From Armatimonadota bacterium (GTDB lineage Bacteria; Armatimonadota; Fimbriimonadia; Fimbriimonadales; Fimbriimonadaceae): a stretch of DNA of 64,000 nucleotides. Position numbers and translations under genes: made by a program. The notes under the pieces were generated by a model. The model saw nothing but the letters and a program-made list of their open reading frames with translations. It was not told where the DNA came from and did not search any database. Each line of letters starts with the position of its first letter. Positions within the stretch are counted from its first letter, which is position 1. The DNA is taken from contig JACRPN010000015.1 in NCBI GenBank assembly GCA_016223145.1, positions 1 through 64,000 on the forward strand, in the 5' to 3' direction. Of this stretch, positions 33,960-41,996 are shown piece after piece.

Positions 33960-36353
33960 TCATGCCCGATCAAAATCGATTTCGAATTGCCCTTCCGGAG
34001 TCACCAAAGGTGCGTCAAGCACATGTATCCCTCCCTTTTGGAGCTCAAGCACCATGCCCTTGAACTCTTGCAGAACCTGCTTGACCAGGGGCACTATCTT
34101 CGGCGTAATCGCCGCAGCTATCTCCTTCGCAGCACTTCTCTCTTGAGCCTCAGAGACCCTGAGGTGCATCACGAAAAACGCTAGCAGATGCAAACCGAGC
34201 AGCAGACGGTCATCCTTCGGAGAAAACGCAAGCACCTCGCTCTTGACGATGTCGATGTGACCTGACTCGATAGCTCCGGCCAATCTCAGGAACTCAGCGT
34301 GTTCCGCGGACTCCTCCGGCGGCACACCCAACTCGACGTTGAGTATCTGATCCGACGAAACCGAATCACGGGCTTCGAGAAAGTGGAATATAAACGCAGT
34401 AAGCGGATAGGAATCGCCGCTCTCTTGAGCCCTGAGGAAGCCCGCAAAGCAGTTTGCCAACTTAAGAATGACCTCTCCCAGCACGGCACGCCTAACGTCC
34501 ACATTGGTCTTGTAGCAGGCCTGCAACGCTAGCCCGATCGTCACTAGTGCCCGATACGCTGCGATCCCCGCACCAACATCAACATTCGCGCACAATACGG
34601 CCAGCTCATCGCCCCGCGTCGATCTCGCCCCATATGCGAACACGATTGCGTTTCGCCACCACTCGTCTGAAACAACGCTCTCAATGTCCTGTACCGATTC
34701 TATCGACGCTCCCGCAAAGTACTCTTGGAATAGATGATGACGGAAGGCGACCCGCTCCTCGCTTTCGACGAGGAGACCTGACCTCAGTATTTCATCCGCC
34801 ACCGCGTCTGCCTTCTCGCCTCTACCCCAGCTTGTAAGAATCCGCTTGACATCCGATCTGAACTCAGAAACCGACTTTTCCGTATGGCGCCTATTATGCC
34901 AGCCGAGAGCGATTTGCTCAAGCACGCCGTGCTTCTCCTCCCATTCGTACTGGACACTTATTCCCTTCCGGTCGTCCCATTGACCAAGCATTAGCGCGGC
35001 GAACTTCCGGAATATCGCGCTAATGTTTGGCGGAATGTCCTTAGTGTAGAAGTTCGGCGTCGCGGCAAACACGGTAACAAGCAACGGGTTTAGCTTCATA
35101 CCATGAACGTCCTGCAGCTTTCGAAGCACTTCGGTTACGGCTGCGGGCTGAATATCCTTGCCGGCAACCGCCCTGTTCACAATACTGCTTGCCTGCTTAA
35201 TGCTAAAGTCAGATATCTCGTAGATAGGTATCCGCCTCTCAGTTGCGTAGTTTCTCACTGTGAGCCGGGGTCTCGAAGAGACTACTACCTTGCAGGAGGG
35301 GTAGGAGTGTGCAAATGACTCGATCAGATTGAGGACATGGGCGTACCCCAAGCTTGACCCAGCTTCATCAACAGCGTCAATGAACACTTGGACACGGCCT
35401 GATGTGAAATCGTTTTCCTCCAGCCCGGAATCAGGTTCCATCAGTGCTTGAGCTATCTTAGCCTCTGCAGCTTCGCGCAACGAGTCCGCCTGAATAAGGT
35501 CGACTGCACGGAGCAGAACAGGGATAATACACTCGTCCTGTCCTGTCGCCGAAAGAGAGCGGTTACAAGATAGAAGACAAAGGCGACGCAGCAACGTCGT
35601 CTTTCCGGTTCCACCGTCTCCAACGACAAAAGCGACCGGCTTGGCCATCTCAAGGAGTCGCTCGTCAGCGATCTCCTCTATCAGGGGTTCTGACTTCACG
35701 ACGCCTTGCTTGACCACCATGTGCGTGGTGAGACGGAAAAGCTTCTGTCCCACGTATGCCTCTTCGGCGAATGGAGCAAGTGCCGGCTCATGCCCGTCTC
35801 CTGGGTACAGAAGCACTGCATCGGTCATTGAGAGGAGCTTGGCTCGAAGCTCTTCTACATATTTTCGGTTCAGCCTACTAATGCTTATCCAGAATGTTTT
35901 GTAATGCTGATCTATCGCATCGATCAACTCATCTGCGTCAAGTATCGTGACGTTCGACCCTGTTAGTTGCCTAGCGATCTCGGCGCGCGCCGACGTGTTC
36001 GCTGAGCCGCTCGTGCAAAGAAAGACATAGTCGGGCCTTACCTTGGTGTTGTTATGTAGGAGCACGACTTCCGTGTTCGACGCTGTCTTCAACTGCGTGA
36101 TCGCCTCGATGACATTCTGGCTGGCCTTCTGACTCATGTTCAGCTTGGTCGTCTTGGTCTGCACTACATACACGTGTCGCTTGCCGAACTCAACGTCCTT
36201 GAAGAGAATGCAATCCTTGCCCTCTTCGTCCACTCCACAGACGTCGCGGTAACACCGGAATCCCTGTGCTAGGAACAACTCCCTAACCACTCGGTCTCGG
36301 AATTCGTCTTCAGACAAGCTTGCTAGTTTTGCCCTCTTTTCTGCGTGTGTCAT
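33960..36353 (-). CDS. PD-(D/E)XK nuclease-NACHT (STAND) ATPase, probable defense protein
   Basis: About 797 residues. The N-terminal 170 residues read as a restriction-endonuclease-like domain: EFRDRVVRELFLAQGF, the acidic residue in DEEGKDCILF, then YVVQTKT as the QxK part of the D-(D/E)xK/QxK site. A NACHT NTPase follows, with Walker A GDGGTGKTTLLRRL (about residues 245-258) and Walker B VQVFIDAVDEAG (about 322-333), where DAVDEA is the typical NACHT form. VVVSSRPRL and FRHHLFQEYFAG mark the ARC/winged-helix part, and the last 300 residues are a helical sensor. The ATG at 36353 is preferred over an upstream TTG (36389). Known bacterial NACHT fusions of this shape abort phage infection. GC is lower than that of its neighbours. 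Confidence 0.88.
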   Translation of the reverse strand: MTHAEKRAKLASLSEDEFRDRVVRELFLAQGFRCYRDVCGVDEEGKDCILFKDVEFGKRHVYVVQTKTTKLNMSQKASQNVIEAITQLKTASNTEVVLLHNNTKVRPDYVFLCTSGSANTSARAEIARQLTGSNVTILDADELIDAIDQHYKTFWISISRLNRKYVEELRAKLLSMTDAVLLYPGDGHEPALAPFAEEAYVGQKLFRLTTHMVVKQGVVKSEPLIEEIADERLLEMAKPVAFVVGDGGTGKTTLLRRLCLLSCNRSLSATGQDECIIPVLLRAVDLIQADSLREAAEAKIAQALMEPDSGLEENDFTSGRVQVFIDAVDEAGSSLGYAHVLNLIESFAHSYPSCKVVVSSRPRLTVRNYATERRIPIYEISDFSIKQASSIVNRAVAGKDIQPAAVTEVLRKLQDVHGMKLNPLLVTVFAATPNFYTKDIPPNISAIFRKFAALMLGQWDDRKGISVQYEWEEKHGVLEQIALGWHNRRHTEKSVSEFRSDVKRILTSWGRGEKADAVADEILRSGLLVESEERVAFRHHLFQEYFAGASIESVQDIESVVSDEWWRNAIVFAYGARSTRGDELAVLCANVDVGAGIAAYRALVTIGLALQACYKTNVDVRRAVLGEVILKLANCFAGFLRAQESGDSYPLTAFIFHFLEARDSVSSDQILNVELGVPPEESAEHAEFLRLAGAIESGHIDIVKSEVLAFSPKDDRLLLGLHLLAFFVMHLRVSEAQERSAAKEIAAAITPKIVPLVKQVLQEFKGMVLELQKGGIHVLDAPLVTPEGQFEIDFDRA

Positions 36354-36600
36354 AGGATGGTAGCACCCCGGAAACACTATACACCCCAAGAAGGCGTTTC
36401 GTCCTGCGAACGGTGGTCACCCATTGCATCCCGGCGACCAAGGATGTCGGGAGGTCTTGCTGAGGGAGAGGAAGTGGCCCCGACAACCTAATCGATGACG
36501 TGCCCCCGACACGACGAATGGTTCTTGCCGTCTTGTCGGGGCTGATCGGAGCGGGCCGCAGGATGGGCAATCTTGCCAAAGGTAGACTCGCCTTCCCCCG

Positions 36601-37116
36601 ATGAGACTTGAACTGCCCTCTGAAAGGTACGTGGACAGCTTCTTTCAGGCGATGGCCGAATTCGAAGCGGAGGGCGACCCTCAAATCCCCGCCGGCCTGA
36701 CCCCGGAGCAGTTTCCAGCCTACGTGCAGAGGCTGCACAACAACGCCCTTGGGAAGAACCTACCGGAGGGCTACGTTCCTTCGCAGGAGTTCTGGATGGT
36801 TGATTCAGACGGTTTCGCGGGCAGGATCATCCTCGGTCTCTCCTACTACCCGAGCCCCGAGAGGGTGGGGCATCACGTGGGCTACGCCGTCCGGCCGAGC
36901 AGGCGCCGGAGGGGGTACGCGACCCAGGCCCTTCGATGTCTGCTCGATGAGGCGAGGAAGCGGAACATCTTTCGGCTCATGCCCACATGCGGCGCGGCCA
37001 ACGCCGCCTCTCGCAAGGTCATTGAAAGGAACGGAGGCGTGCTCTTGAACCCCGATCCCGCCGAAGCGGATGGCGAGCTTCGGTATCTCATCGAGTTGGA
37101 AAGCACGCCCGGCTAG
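36601..37116 (+). CDS. GNAT family N-acetyltransferase
   Basis: A 171-residue acetyl-CoA-dependent transferase. The GNAT core is clear: GRIILGLSYYPSPERVGHHVGYAVRPSRRRRGYATQALRCLLDEAR with the R/Q-x-x-G-x-G/A acetyl-CoA loop (RRRRGYA), then ASRKVIERNGGVL. The N-terminal SERYVDSFFQAMAEFEAEG is typical of the YesJ/ElaA-like acetyltransferase group. The substrate is unknown. It is divergent from the NACHT gene and convergent with the URO-D-like gene; no shared operon. Confidence 0.92.
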   Translation: MRLELPSERYVDSFFQAMAEFEAEGDPQIPAGLTPEQFPAYVQRLHNNALGKNLPEGYVPSQEFWMVDSDGFAGRIILGLSYYPSPERVGHHVGYAVRPSRRRRGYATQALRCLLDEARKRNIFRLMPTCGAANAASRKVIERNGGVLLNPDPAEADGELRYLIELESTPG

Positions 37117-37202
37117 CCCGATGGGATCGCACGGCAAGCCACACCGCAATGGGCCGGCACCTTGGGCGCTTCTCGACGAACTCCTTATCGTCGACGCTGC
37201 CC

Positions 37203-38291
37203 TCACCTCCCCCCAAACTTCTCGCAAGCGTCCAGGTAATACTGCACCCCCAGCGGCGGCATGTCCCAAGGCAGGTGGTTCGCCACGCAGAAGAAGTAGC
37301 CCGGCATGTCTTTCCCAAGCTCCACCATCTCCTTGACCATCTTCTCGATCGCGGCCTTGTCGGCGGTCTTGACGATCCGGTTGTCGCCGCCGCTGATCAG
37401 CACCTTGTCCGGGTGCTTCTTCTTGTAAGCCTTCCAGTCCGTATACACCTCGCTCAGGCAACCGTCCGCGCCGCGGGCGAGCACGTCGTCCGCGACCTGG
37501 TCGATGTTGCCGTCGCTGACGAAGAACACGGTCTTCCCCTGCGCCTTCAGCAGCGACCAGTACTCCTCGTAATAGGGATACAGCCACTTGCGGTACCAGT
37601 CCGGCGAGAACACCGCGCCGCGCTGATAGCAGATGTCGTCGTGGCTGTAGACGACCTCCAGGTCCGTCCTCGACCACGCCGTGAAGACCCGCCGCGAGAG
37701 CACGGCGAAATCGCGCAGCAGCCGCTCCCACTCGGCGGGGTACAGCGTGCCGAGCTCGAGCAGGTTCTCCCAGCCGAACAGCAGCAGCGGCCACATGAAC
37801 AGCGTGTTGTAGAACCCCATGTAGTACAGCGCCCGCTCGCCGTTTCGGGCGCGCATGTCGTCGAGCTCGGCCTGCAGGTGCGCCGTCAGTGCGTCGTCGG
37901 ACATGCGAAGGTCCAGGTCCACGGGGTCCATCCACCGAAAGTCGAGGTCCGCCAGCGGGTCGAACCGGATGCAGCTTTCGACGTCGGGGAATTTCGCGCC
38001 CCAATCCCAGTGCCAGGTCTCCTCGGTGCCCCATCGCGCGGTCTTGCGACCCTTGGCGTCGGTGAAGACGTTGCCCTCGGGGAGCTTGGGGATGGGTGTG
38101 TCGTCCTTGGGGAGCATGTAGATGTCGAGGTCGTAGCGGTCGAGGAGCCTCAGCGCGGCGGACCTGGGCGCCTCCCACGGGCTGATGCCGGTGAGGTGCT
38201 CGATGGCGTCCGGGCACGAGAGGATCTCGCAGTGCGGGATGCGGTCGGTCGGTTCTCGACGAAAAGCCTTAAGCGCTCGTTCACGTCCCAT
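37203..38291 (-). CDS. Uroporphyrinogen decarboxylase (URO-D) family protein
   Basis: A 362-residue TIM-barrel protein of the URO-D/MtaA superfamily. The start at 38291 (MGRERALKAFRREPTDRIPHCE) is the standard family opening; the frame extends upstream through repeats but without likeness. HDDICYQRGAVFSPDWYRKWLYPYYEEYW and FFVSDGNIDQVADD follow the family plan, and DKVLISGGDNRIVKT sits where the barrel closes. The heme-pathway arginines are not recognisable. It is more likely one of the many methyltransferase-like homologues acting on methylated compounds with a corrinoid protein than HemE. Confidence 0.85.
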   Translation of the reverse strand: MGRERALKAFRREPTDRIPHCEILSCPDAIEHLTGISPWEAPRSAALRLLDRYDLDIYMLPKDDTPIPKLPEGNVFTDAKGRKTARWGTEETWHWDWGAKFPDVESCIRFDPLADLDFRWMDPVDLDLRMSDDALTAHLQAELDDMRARNGERALYYMGFYNTLFMWPLLLFGWENLLELGTLYPAEWERLLRDFAVLSRRVFTAWSRTDLEVVYSHDDICYQRGAVFSPDWYRKWLYPYYEEYWSLLKAQGKTVFFVSDGNIDQVADDVLARGADGCLSEVYTDWKAYKKKHPDKVLISGGDNRIVKTADKAAIEKMVKEMVELGKDMPGYFFCVANHLPWDMPPLGVQYYLDACEKFGGR

Positions 38292-38635
38292 GGGGTTTGG
38301 TCTCCGGGTGGGGTCGTTTAGAGTATGGATGGAAGGGGGAACGGCAGTGTTAGCACCTCCCTCGTCAAGCTTGTCAGCGATTGATCCTTCCGAGTCCCGA
38401 CGAGTCGGGAAGGGAGGGGTTGGGGACGGAGATCCGGCGCGCGGATAGGATAGTGTTCTTTGTGTGGCTCCAACCTCCGGTACCCCCCGAAGGGGGGCTC
38501 CTCGAAGGATATTTGGGACCACTTGGAGAAGGTCTATGCAGGCTCGAAGGACATCCGGGCGCATCCGGCCGATGGTAGGTCTGAACCCATTGACCGTATG
38601 GACCCGCACGCCGTCGGCTGTTGGGGAGGCGAACC
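38292..38635. other. Intergenic repeat region
   Basis: No gene. Hairpin-type words CCTTCCGAGTCCCGACGAGTCGGGAAGGGAGGGG (about 38385-38420) and CCCCCCGAAGGGGGG (about 38485-38500) resemble those at 8620-8663. A strong Shine-Dalgarno (GGGGAGG) at the right end serves the next gene. Confidence 0.55.
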
Positions 38636-39508
38636 ATGTGGGGGAAGGTCAAGAAGGCGTTCAAGGGGGGATGGAATGCGCTTAAGAAAGGCTGGGAAAA
38701 GCTTAAAGGCATGGGGAAAGCAATTTGGAGCGCGATAAAGACACTCTTCGGTTCGTTCATCATCTTTTTGGTCTGGCTCTTAACCCTACCATGCCGTATC
38801 TTCCAAGGGCGAAAGAAGCTTAACGATCGAGAACACGCACTCCTAAAGAACGTGTACCGCGACGGGCTAAATATCAACAAGATCAGGATCGTGCCAAAAC
38901 ATGCATGCCTGATCGAGGTGGCTGCGATTGCCTGGGAGTGGTCGAAGGAAGTCGGCAAGATGATCATCAGGCATATGTTCCGCCAGCCAGAAACTCCGAC
39001 AGGCGCTACAGAAAGCGAGACACCCGAGGGTACGGAGCTCAGGAGACCGAGCTTGCGTCCATTTACCATTGGCTATACGATTTACCTCGAGGGCGTCAAA
39101 ACATCGGAGAGTCCCGAAACGCTCGTGCACGAATCTGTGCATGTCTGGCAGTACGCGCACGTTGGGGCTGGGTACATCACGGACTCCCTCGTCGGACAGG
39201 CATTGCGAGGACAAGGCACGTATGATTGGCGAAGTGTAGTAGATGGTGGGCAGTCCACCTGGGCTGAACTCAGTGTCGAATCACAGGCGTCGCTGATAGA
39301 GGACACCTTTCTCAGGGGCGAGCTCATGTCTAACGGGGTCGTGGAGGAGTTCGGCAACGGGTGCTTCTTCAAGGCGGACTGGGTCAAGAAGTTTGGACGG
39401 CTGAGGTTACTTAAGTTGTCCGCAGACGATGAGGGCCCCTGGAACGACAACGACTACGACGATTACACGGAGTTGGCGCGGTCGGCCGTCGAGTTGCTTA
39501 GGGGATGA
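38636..39508 (+). CDS. Zincin-like (HESVH) protein with Lys-rich amphipathic N-terminus
   Basis: About 290 residues. The ATG at 38636 follows GGGGAGG at a 6-bp spacing. Residues 1-33 are a Lys/Trp/Gly-rich amphipathic segment (MWGKVKKAFKGGWNALKKGW...), then a hydrophobic stretch (TLFGSFIIFLVWLLTL) that could span a membrane. The middle is charged and variable. The zinc site is LVHESVHVWQY (His-Glu-x-x-His at about residues 165-169), then ITDSLVGQAL, a Tyr/Asp-rich span and SVESQASLIEDTF. This plan (HE-x-x-HVWQ...E-x-QA-x-I-x-D-x-F) is known from proteins labelled as Rhs/eCIS-associated DUF4157-like peptidases. GC is lower than average. It is possibly a toxin-like or processing peptidase. Confidence 0.65.
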   Translation: MWGKVKKAFKGGWNALKKGWEKLKGMGKAIWSAIKTLFGSFIIFLVWLLTLPCRIFQGRKKLNDREHALLKNVYRDGLNINKIRIVPKHACLIEVAAIAWEWSKEVGKMIIRHMFRQPETPTGATESETPEGTELRRPSLRPFTIGYTIYLEGVKTSESPETLVHESVHVWQYAHVGAGYITDSLVGQALRGQGTYDWRSVVDGGQSTWAELSVESQASLIEDTFLRGELMSNGVVEEFGNGCFFKADWVKKFGRLRLLKLSADDEGPWNDNDYDDYTELARSAVELLRG

Positions 39509-39543
39509 ACCGCAGGTGGCGCGCCGGGGCCACCTGCAGGGCT

Positions 39544-39640
39544 GCCGGCAAGGGGTCTCCCAAGCATCCCGGACAAAGGGCGTACGAGCCCTCGCCTCCT
39601 GTCCGGGACGCGTTCTTTAGGGAGTTGTCGGGGCCACCAG
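39544..39640. repeat. 97-bp direct repeat, left copy
   Basis: Matches 40832-40928 without gaps at 78 of 97 positions (hand count). Each copy contains an inverted pair (CCCGGACA/TGTCCGGG here). The pair brackets the RelA/SpoT gene exactly, between its upstream and downstream neighbours. Confidence 0.85.
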
Positions 39641-39653
39641 CCCCCCCCCCCCC
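39641..39653. repeat. Homopolymer of 13 cytosines
   Basis: C13 lies 39 bp before the probable RelA/SpoT start codon. Such tracts can change length by slippage and could affect the promoter or leader of this gene; the exact count may also be a sequencing or assembly uncertainty. Confidence 0.7.
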
Positions 39654-39692
39654 AGAACGGTGGCCAAACGATACTGTAGTACCATTGTGCTG

Positions 39693-40730
39693 ATGAAGCC
39701 AGCGAAGAAGCGTGAATGGACAAAGGTCAGAGTAGACAACGCTGGAGCAGCCCTGCTCAGAAGGCATTGCTCGCTAAGTGAGCTTGATCGGGCGTTCAGA
39801 ACAATCAACGAATGGAGGTCCTCACACGCCTTCCCACTGAACACCTTTCAAACGACGCTGCGTCGAAAGGCGAGGCAAGTCGACCCAAAGTGCCTTGTAG
39901 CTCAACGCCTGAAGCGCCTTTCATCTATTGACAGTAAGCTTCGAAGATTCAGTTGGCTGCAACTCTCGGAGATGCAGGACATTGCTGGTTGTAGGGCCGT
40001 TCTTCCTTCAGTGCACGACGTAGATGCTCTAGTAGGGCTCTATGGCGACAGCGATCTCAAACACGAGCTCATAGATAGCGACGACTACATCCGCTCTCCG
40101 AAAAAATCGGGTTACCGCGGAATCCACTTGATCTATAGCTACTACAGTGACAAGACAGAGAAATACAACGGCCTGAAGATTGAAATCCAGTTTCGTTCAC
40201 GTCTCCAGCATGCATGGGCCACGGCCGTTGAGACGGTCGACACCTTTACGCGGCAGGCCCTAAAGTCGAGTCAGGGCGAGCGGGATTGGCTACGATTCTT
40301 CCAATTGATGTCCTCAGAAATGGCGGTCCGAGAAGGCACGCCTACTGTGCCCGGAACTCCCAATGGGGCGGACGATCTTATAGAGGAGTTGAGACACCTG
40401 GCAAAGCAGCTCGACGTGGTCGGCAAACTCAGCGCTTTTGGCCACACACTGAGCAAGGCACAGCCCAACTTGCGGGGATCGCATTACTTTCTAATGGTCC
40501 TTGATTCGAGAGATCATAGGATCACGGTGCATGGCTACCGAAAACGGGATTTGGTCGCTGCGTCAACGAGGTATCTCGAGATCGAACGGCAGAATATTGA
40601 GGATCCAAACATGGACGCCGTCCTCGTTTCTGTGGACTCGCTCCAAGCGCTAAAGAGGGCCTACCCGAACTATTACCTTGACACGCGCGTGTTTCTTGTT
40701 GAGTTACAGCGGGCAATCGCGGAACCCTAG
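39693..40730 (+). CDS. RelA/SpoT-domain (p)ppGpp-synthetase-like protein
   Basis: About 345 residues from the ATG at 39693 (an upstream in-frame start exists at 39660). The nucleotidyltransferase core is clear: WLQLSEMQDIAGCRAVL, the SGYRGIHLIY G-loop, LKIEIQFRSRLQHAWATAVET. An N-terminal helical part (about residues 25-80) and a C-terminal 140-residue region of unknown type surround it, with no TGS, ACT or hydrolase HD domain. Relatives are small alarmone synthetases, including toxic (toxSAS) and phage-responsive forms. No antitoxin gene is adjacent, so the C-terminal region may serve. It is bracketed by 97-bp direct repeats and lower in GC than the host genes. Confidence 0.85.
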   Translation: MKPAKKREWTKVRVDNAGAALLRRHCSLSELDRAFRTINEWRSSHAFPLNTFQTTLRRKARQVDPKCLVAQRLKRLSSIDSKLRRFSWLQLSEMQDIAGCRAVLPSVHDVDALVGLYGDSDLKHELIDSDDYIRSPKKSGYRGIHLIYSYYSDKTEKYNGLKIEIQFRSRLQHAWATAVETVDTFTRQALKSSQGERDWLRFFQLMSSEMAVREGTPTVPGTPNGADDLIEELRHLAKQLDVVGKLSAFGHTLSKAQPNLRGSHYFLMVLDSRDHRITVHGYRKRDLVAASTRYLEIERQNIEDPNMDAVLVSVDSLQALKRAYPNYYLDTRVFLVELQRAIAEP

Positions 40731-40831
40731 TGCGAGTGTCGCCGACCCCGGCTATGAGCGGCAGGGGCGGCGGGCCGATGGCAGCGCCGTTTGTCGGGGT
40801 GGAGGGTATCGAGCCGCTGAACCCCGGACGG

Positions 40832-40928
40832 GCCGGCAAGGGGTCACTCGAGCACCCCGGACAAAAGGCGCACGGACTCTCGCCTCCTATCCGGGGCACG
40901 TTCTATGCGAGGCTGTCGGGGCCACCGG
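40832..40928. repeat. 97-bp direct repeat, right copy
   Basis: Same orientation as 39544-39640 at an offset of exactly 1288 bp, with no gap in the alignment. Inner inverted pair CCCCGGA/TCCGGGG. Confidence 0.85.
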
Positions 40929-40939
40929 CCCCACGCTCC

Positions 40940-41026
40940 CATCACACCACTGCAAGCAGTGGAGCCACCCAATGACTACAGCCGTTGGGGAGACCCACCC
41001 CACGGGTGGCTCGCCCGGGCGAAGAT
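40940..41026. repeat. Two-hairpin element, copy B
   Basis: Hairpin CCACTGC-AA-GCAGTGG, then AGCCACCCAATGA, a spacer, hairpin CCACCC-CAC-GGGTGG and CCGGGCGAAG. Against copy A the stem bases differ in pairs while linkers are kept, which points to selection for RNA or cruciform structure. Confidence 0.7.
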
Positions 41027-41117
41027 CAGATCATCGCAGACCATTGAGAAACATGCCCCGACCCCGGCTAGGGCGGCGAGTGGATAAGATCGTGGTCTTC
41101 AGTTTGCCCGCCGCGTT

Positions 41118-41789
41118 TCACACCACACTTTCCCTGCCAGGATTCACCACCAAGAAGTCCTCCATCGGTCTGCCGGACTCCACCATGCGATTCCAAAGGT
41201 CATGGATCCCATGGCTCACCTTGAACTCCAGCTCGGACTTCGTGATGGGTACGGCCATCATCAGGTTCACAGTGAACCCATCGCCACGGAACACGCGGGC
41301 TTCTTCAGGCAGAATCACAGGTTCTGCAAGCATGGCTCCATAGAACTGGGTCCCTGGGTATGGCAAGGGCTCGGGGTGACTGCTTGGGATGCTGATGCCA
41401 GGAACAAGAGGACGGTTCGCCTCAAACGGGAGCCGGCCGAATATCTTGAGGGCGCGAATTGGCCAGTAGTTGGATTCATCCTCCCACTCCTCGGTGTTTA
41501 GCGGCCAGTCTTGGGGCAATGCAATTCCTACCTCGGCGAAGCGCATGTCCTTCGAAGGCGCCTTGGGCATGGGCTTGGCAGACATCCCGCACGTGACCAA
41601 GAAGTGCCAGGGGCGTTTCTCAGGAGCAGTGTATCGAAACACATCCAGGTGGACGATCTCTGAGACCAATTCATGAAAAACATTGGCGTCTTCAGTCACG
41701 CCCAGTTGTTGCTTCCAATGCTCGTCGATCGCATTCATGTGCTTCGCATAGGCAACCCTGTGCCCAAAGAGCTTCTGAAGAAACCGCAT
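41118..41789 (-). CDS. Suppressor-of-fused (SuFu) domain protein
   Basis: A 223-residue SuFu-domain protein. The family plan is seen in VFHELVSEIVHLDVFRYTAP, WHFLVTCGMSAKPM, FAEVGIALPQDWPLN, NYWPIRALKIFGRLPFEAN, and near the end VNLMMAVPITKSELEFKVSHG. In bacteria such proteins are frequent immunity partners in contact-dependent or polymorphic toxin systems; others are stand-alone. It lies convergent with the RelA/SpoT gene, and a zincin-like gene is nearby, but no toxin with a recognised delivery domain is in the window. Confidence 0.88.
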   Translation of the reverse strand: MRFLQKLFGHRVAYAKHMNAIDEHWKQQLGVTEDANVFHELVSEIVHLDVFRYTAPEKRPWHFLVTCGMSAKPMPKAPSKDMRFAEVGIALPQDWPLNTEEWEDESNYWPIRALKIFGRLPFEANRPLVPGISIPSSHPEPLPYPGTQFYGAMLAEPVILPEEARVFRGDGFTVNLMMAVPITKSELEFKVSHGIHDLWNRMVESGRPMEDFLVVNPGRESVV

Positions 41790-41938
41790 GGATGAAGGAT
41801 TCGACGCTGAAACGGAGCCTTCCCTCCCGATCGCCCATAGTGGGTGTCAGTCTCCATCAGAGCTCTGGCGGGCCGACTGAGCGAACCACAAGTACGGCGG
41901 TGCCCACGCTTTGCGTAGCCGCCCGACAAATGGAACGG

Positions 41939-41964
41939 AGGTCCGGAGCATGGGCTCCGGACCT
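41939..41964 (-). terminator. Terminator-like hairpin after a PEP-CTERM gene
   Basis: Perfect 11-bp stem AGGTCCGGAGC/GCTCCGGACCT with a 4-nt loop, 33 bp past the stop of the leftward gene at 41997. Only a weak T-rich run follows on the minus strand. Confidence 0.5.
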
Positions 41965-41996
41965 TCGTTCACTGCCGCCGACTAAAGGCGCGCAGG

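Larger units (their letters stand above)
40731..41117. other. Intergenic region with repeat copies
   Basis: No gene is seen. It holds the right copy of the 97-bp repeat (40832-40928) and copy B of the two-hairpin element (40940-41026). Confidence 0.65.

Noticed and set aside
37203-38291. URO-D family protein as HemE
   Set aside because: The heme-pathway substrate residues are not recognisable and the context has no heme genes; the wider URO-D/methyltransferase-like group fits better.
39544-40928. The 97-bp repeats as integron attC sites framing a gene cassette
   Set aside because: Gene-repeat-gene-repeat order is suggestive, but I could find no GTTRRRY/RYYYAAC core pair at the ends and no integrase gene in the window. 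The next gene (SuFu) is on the other strand.
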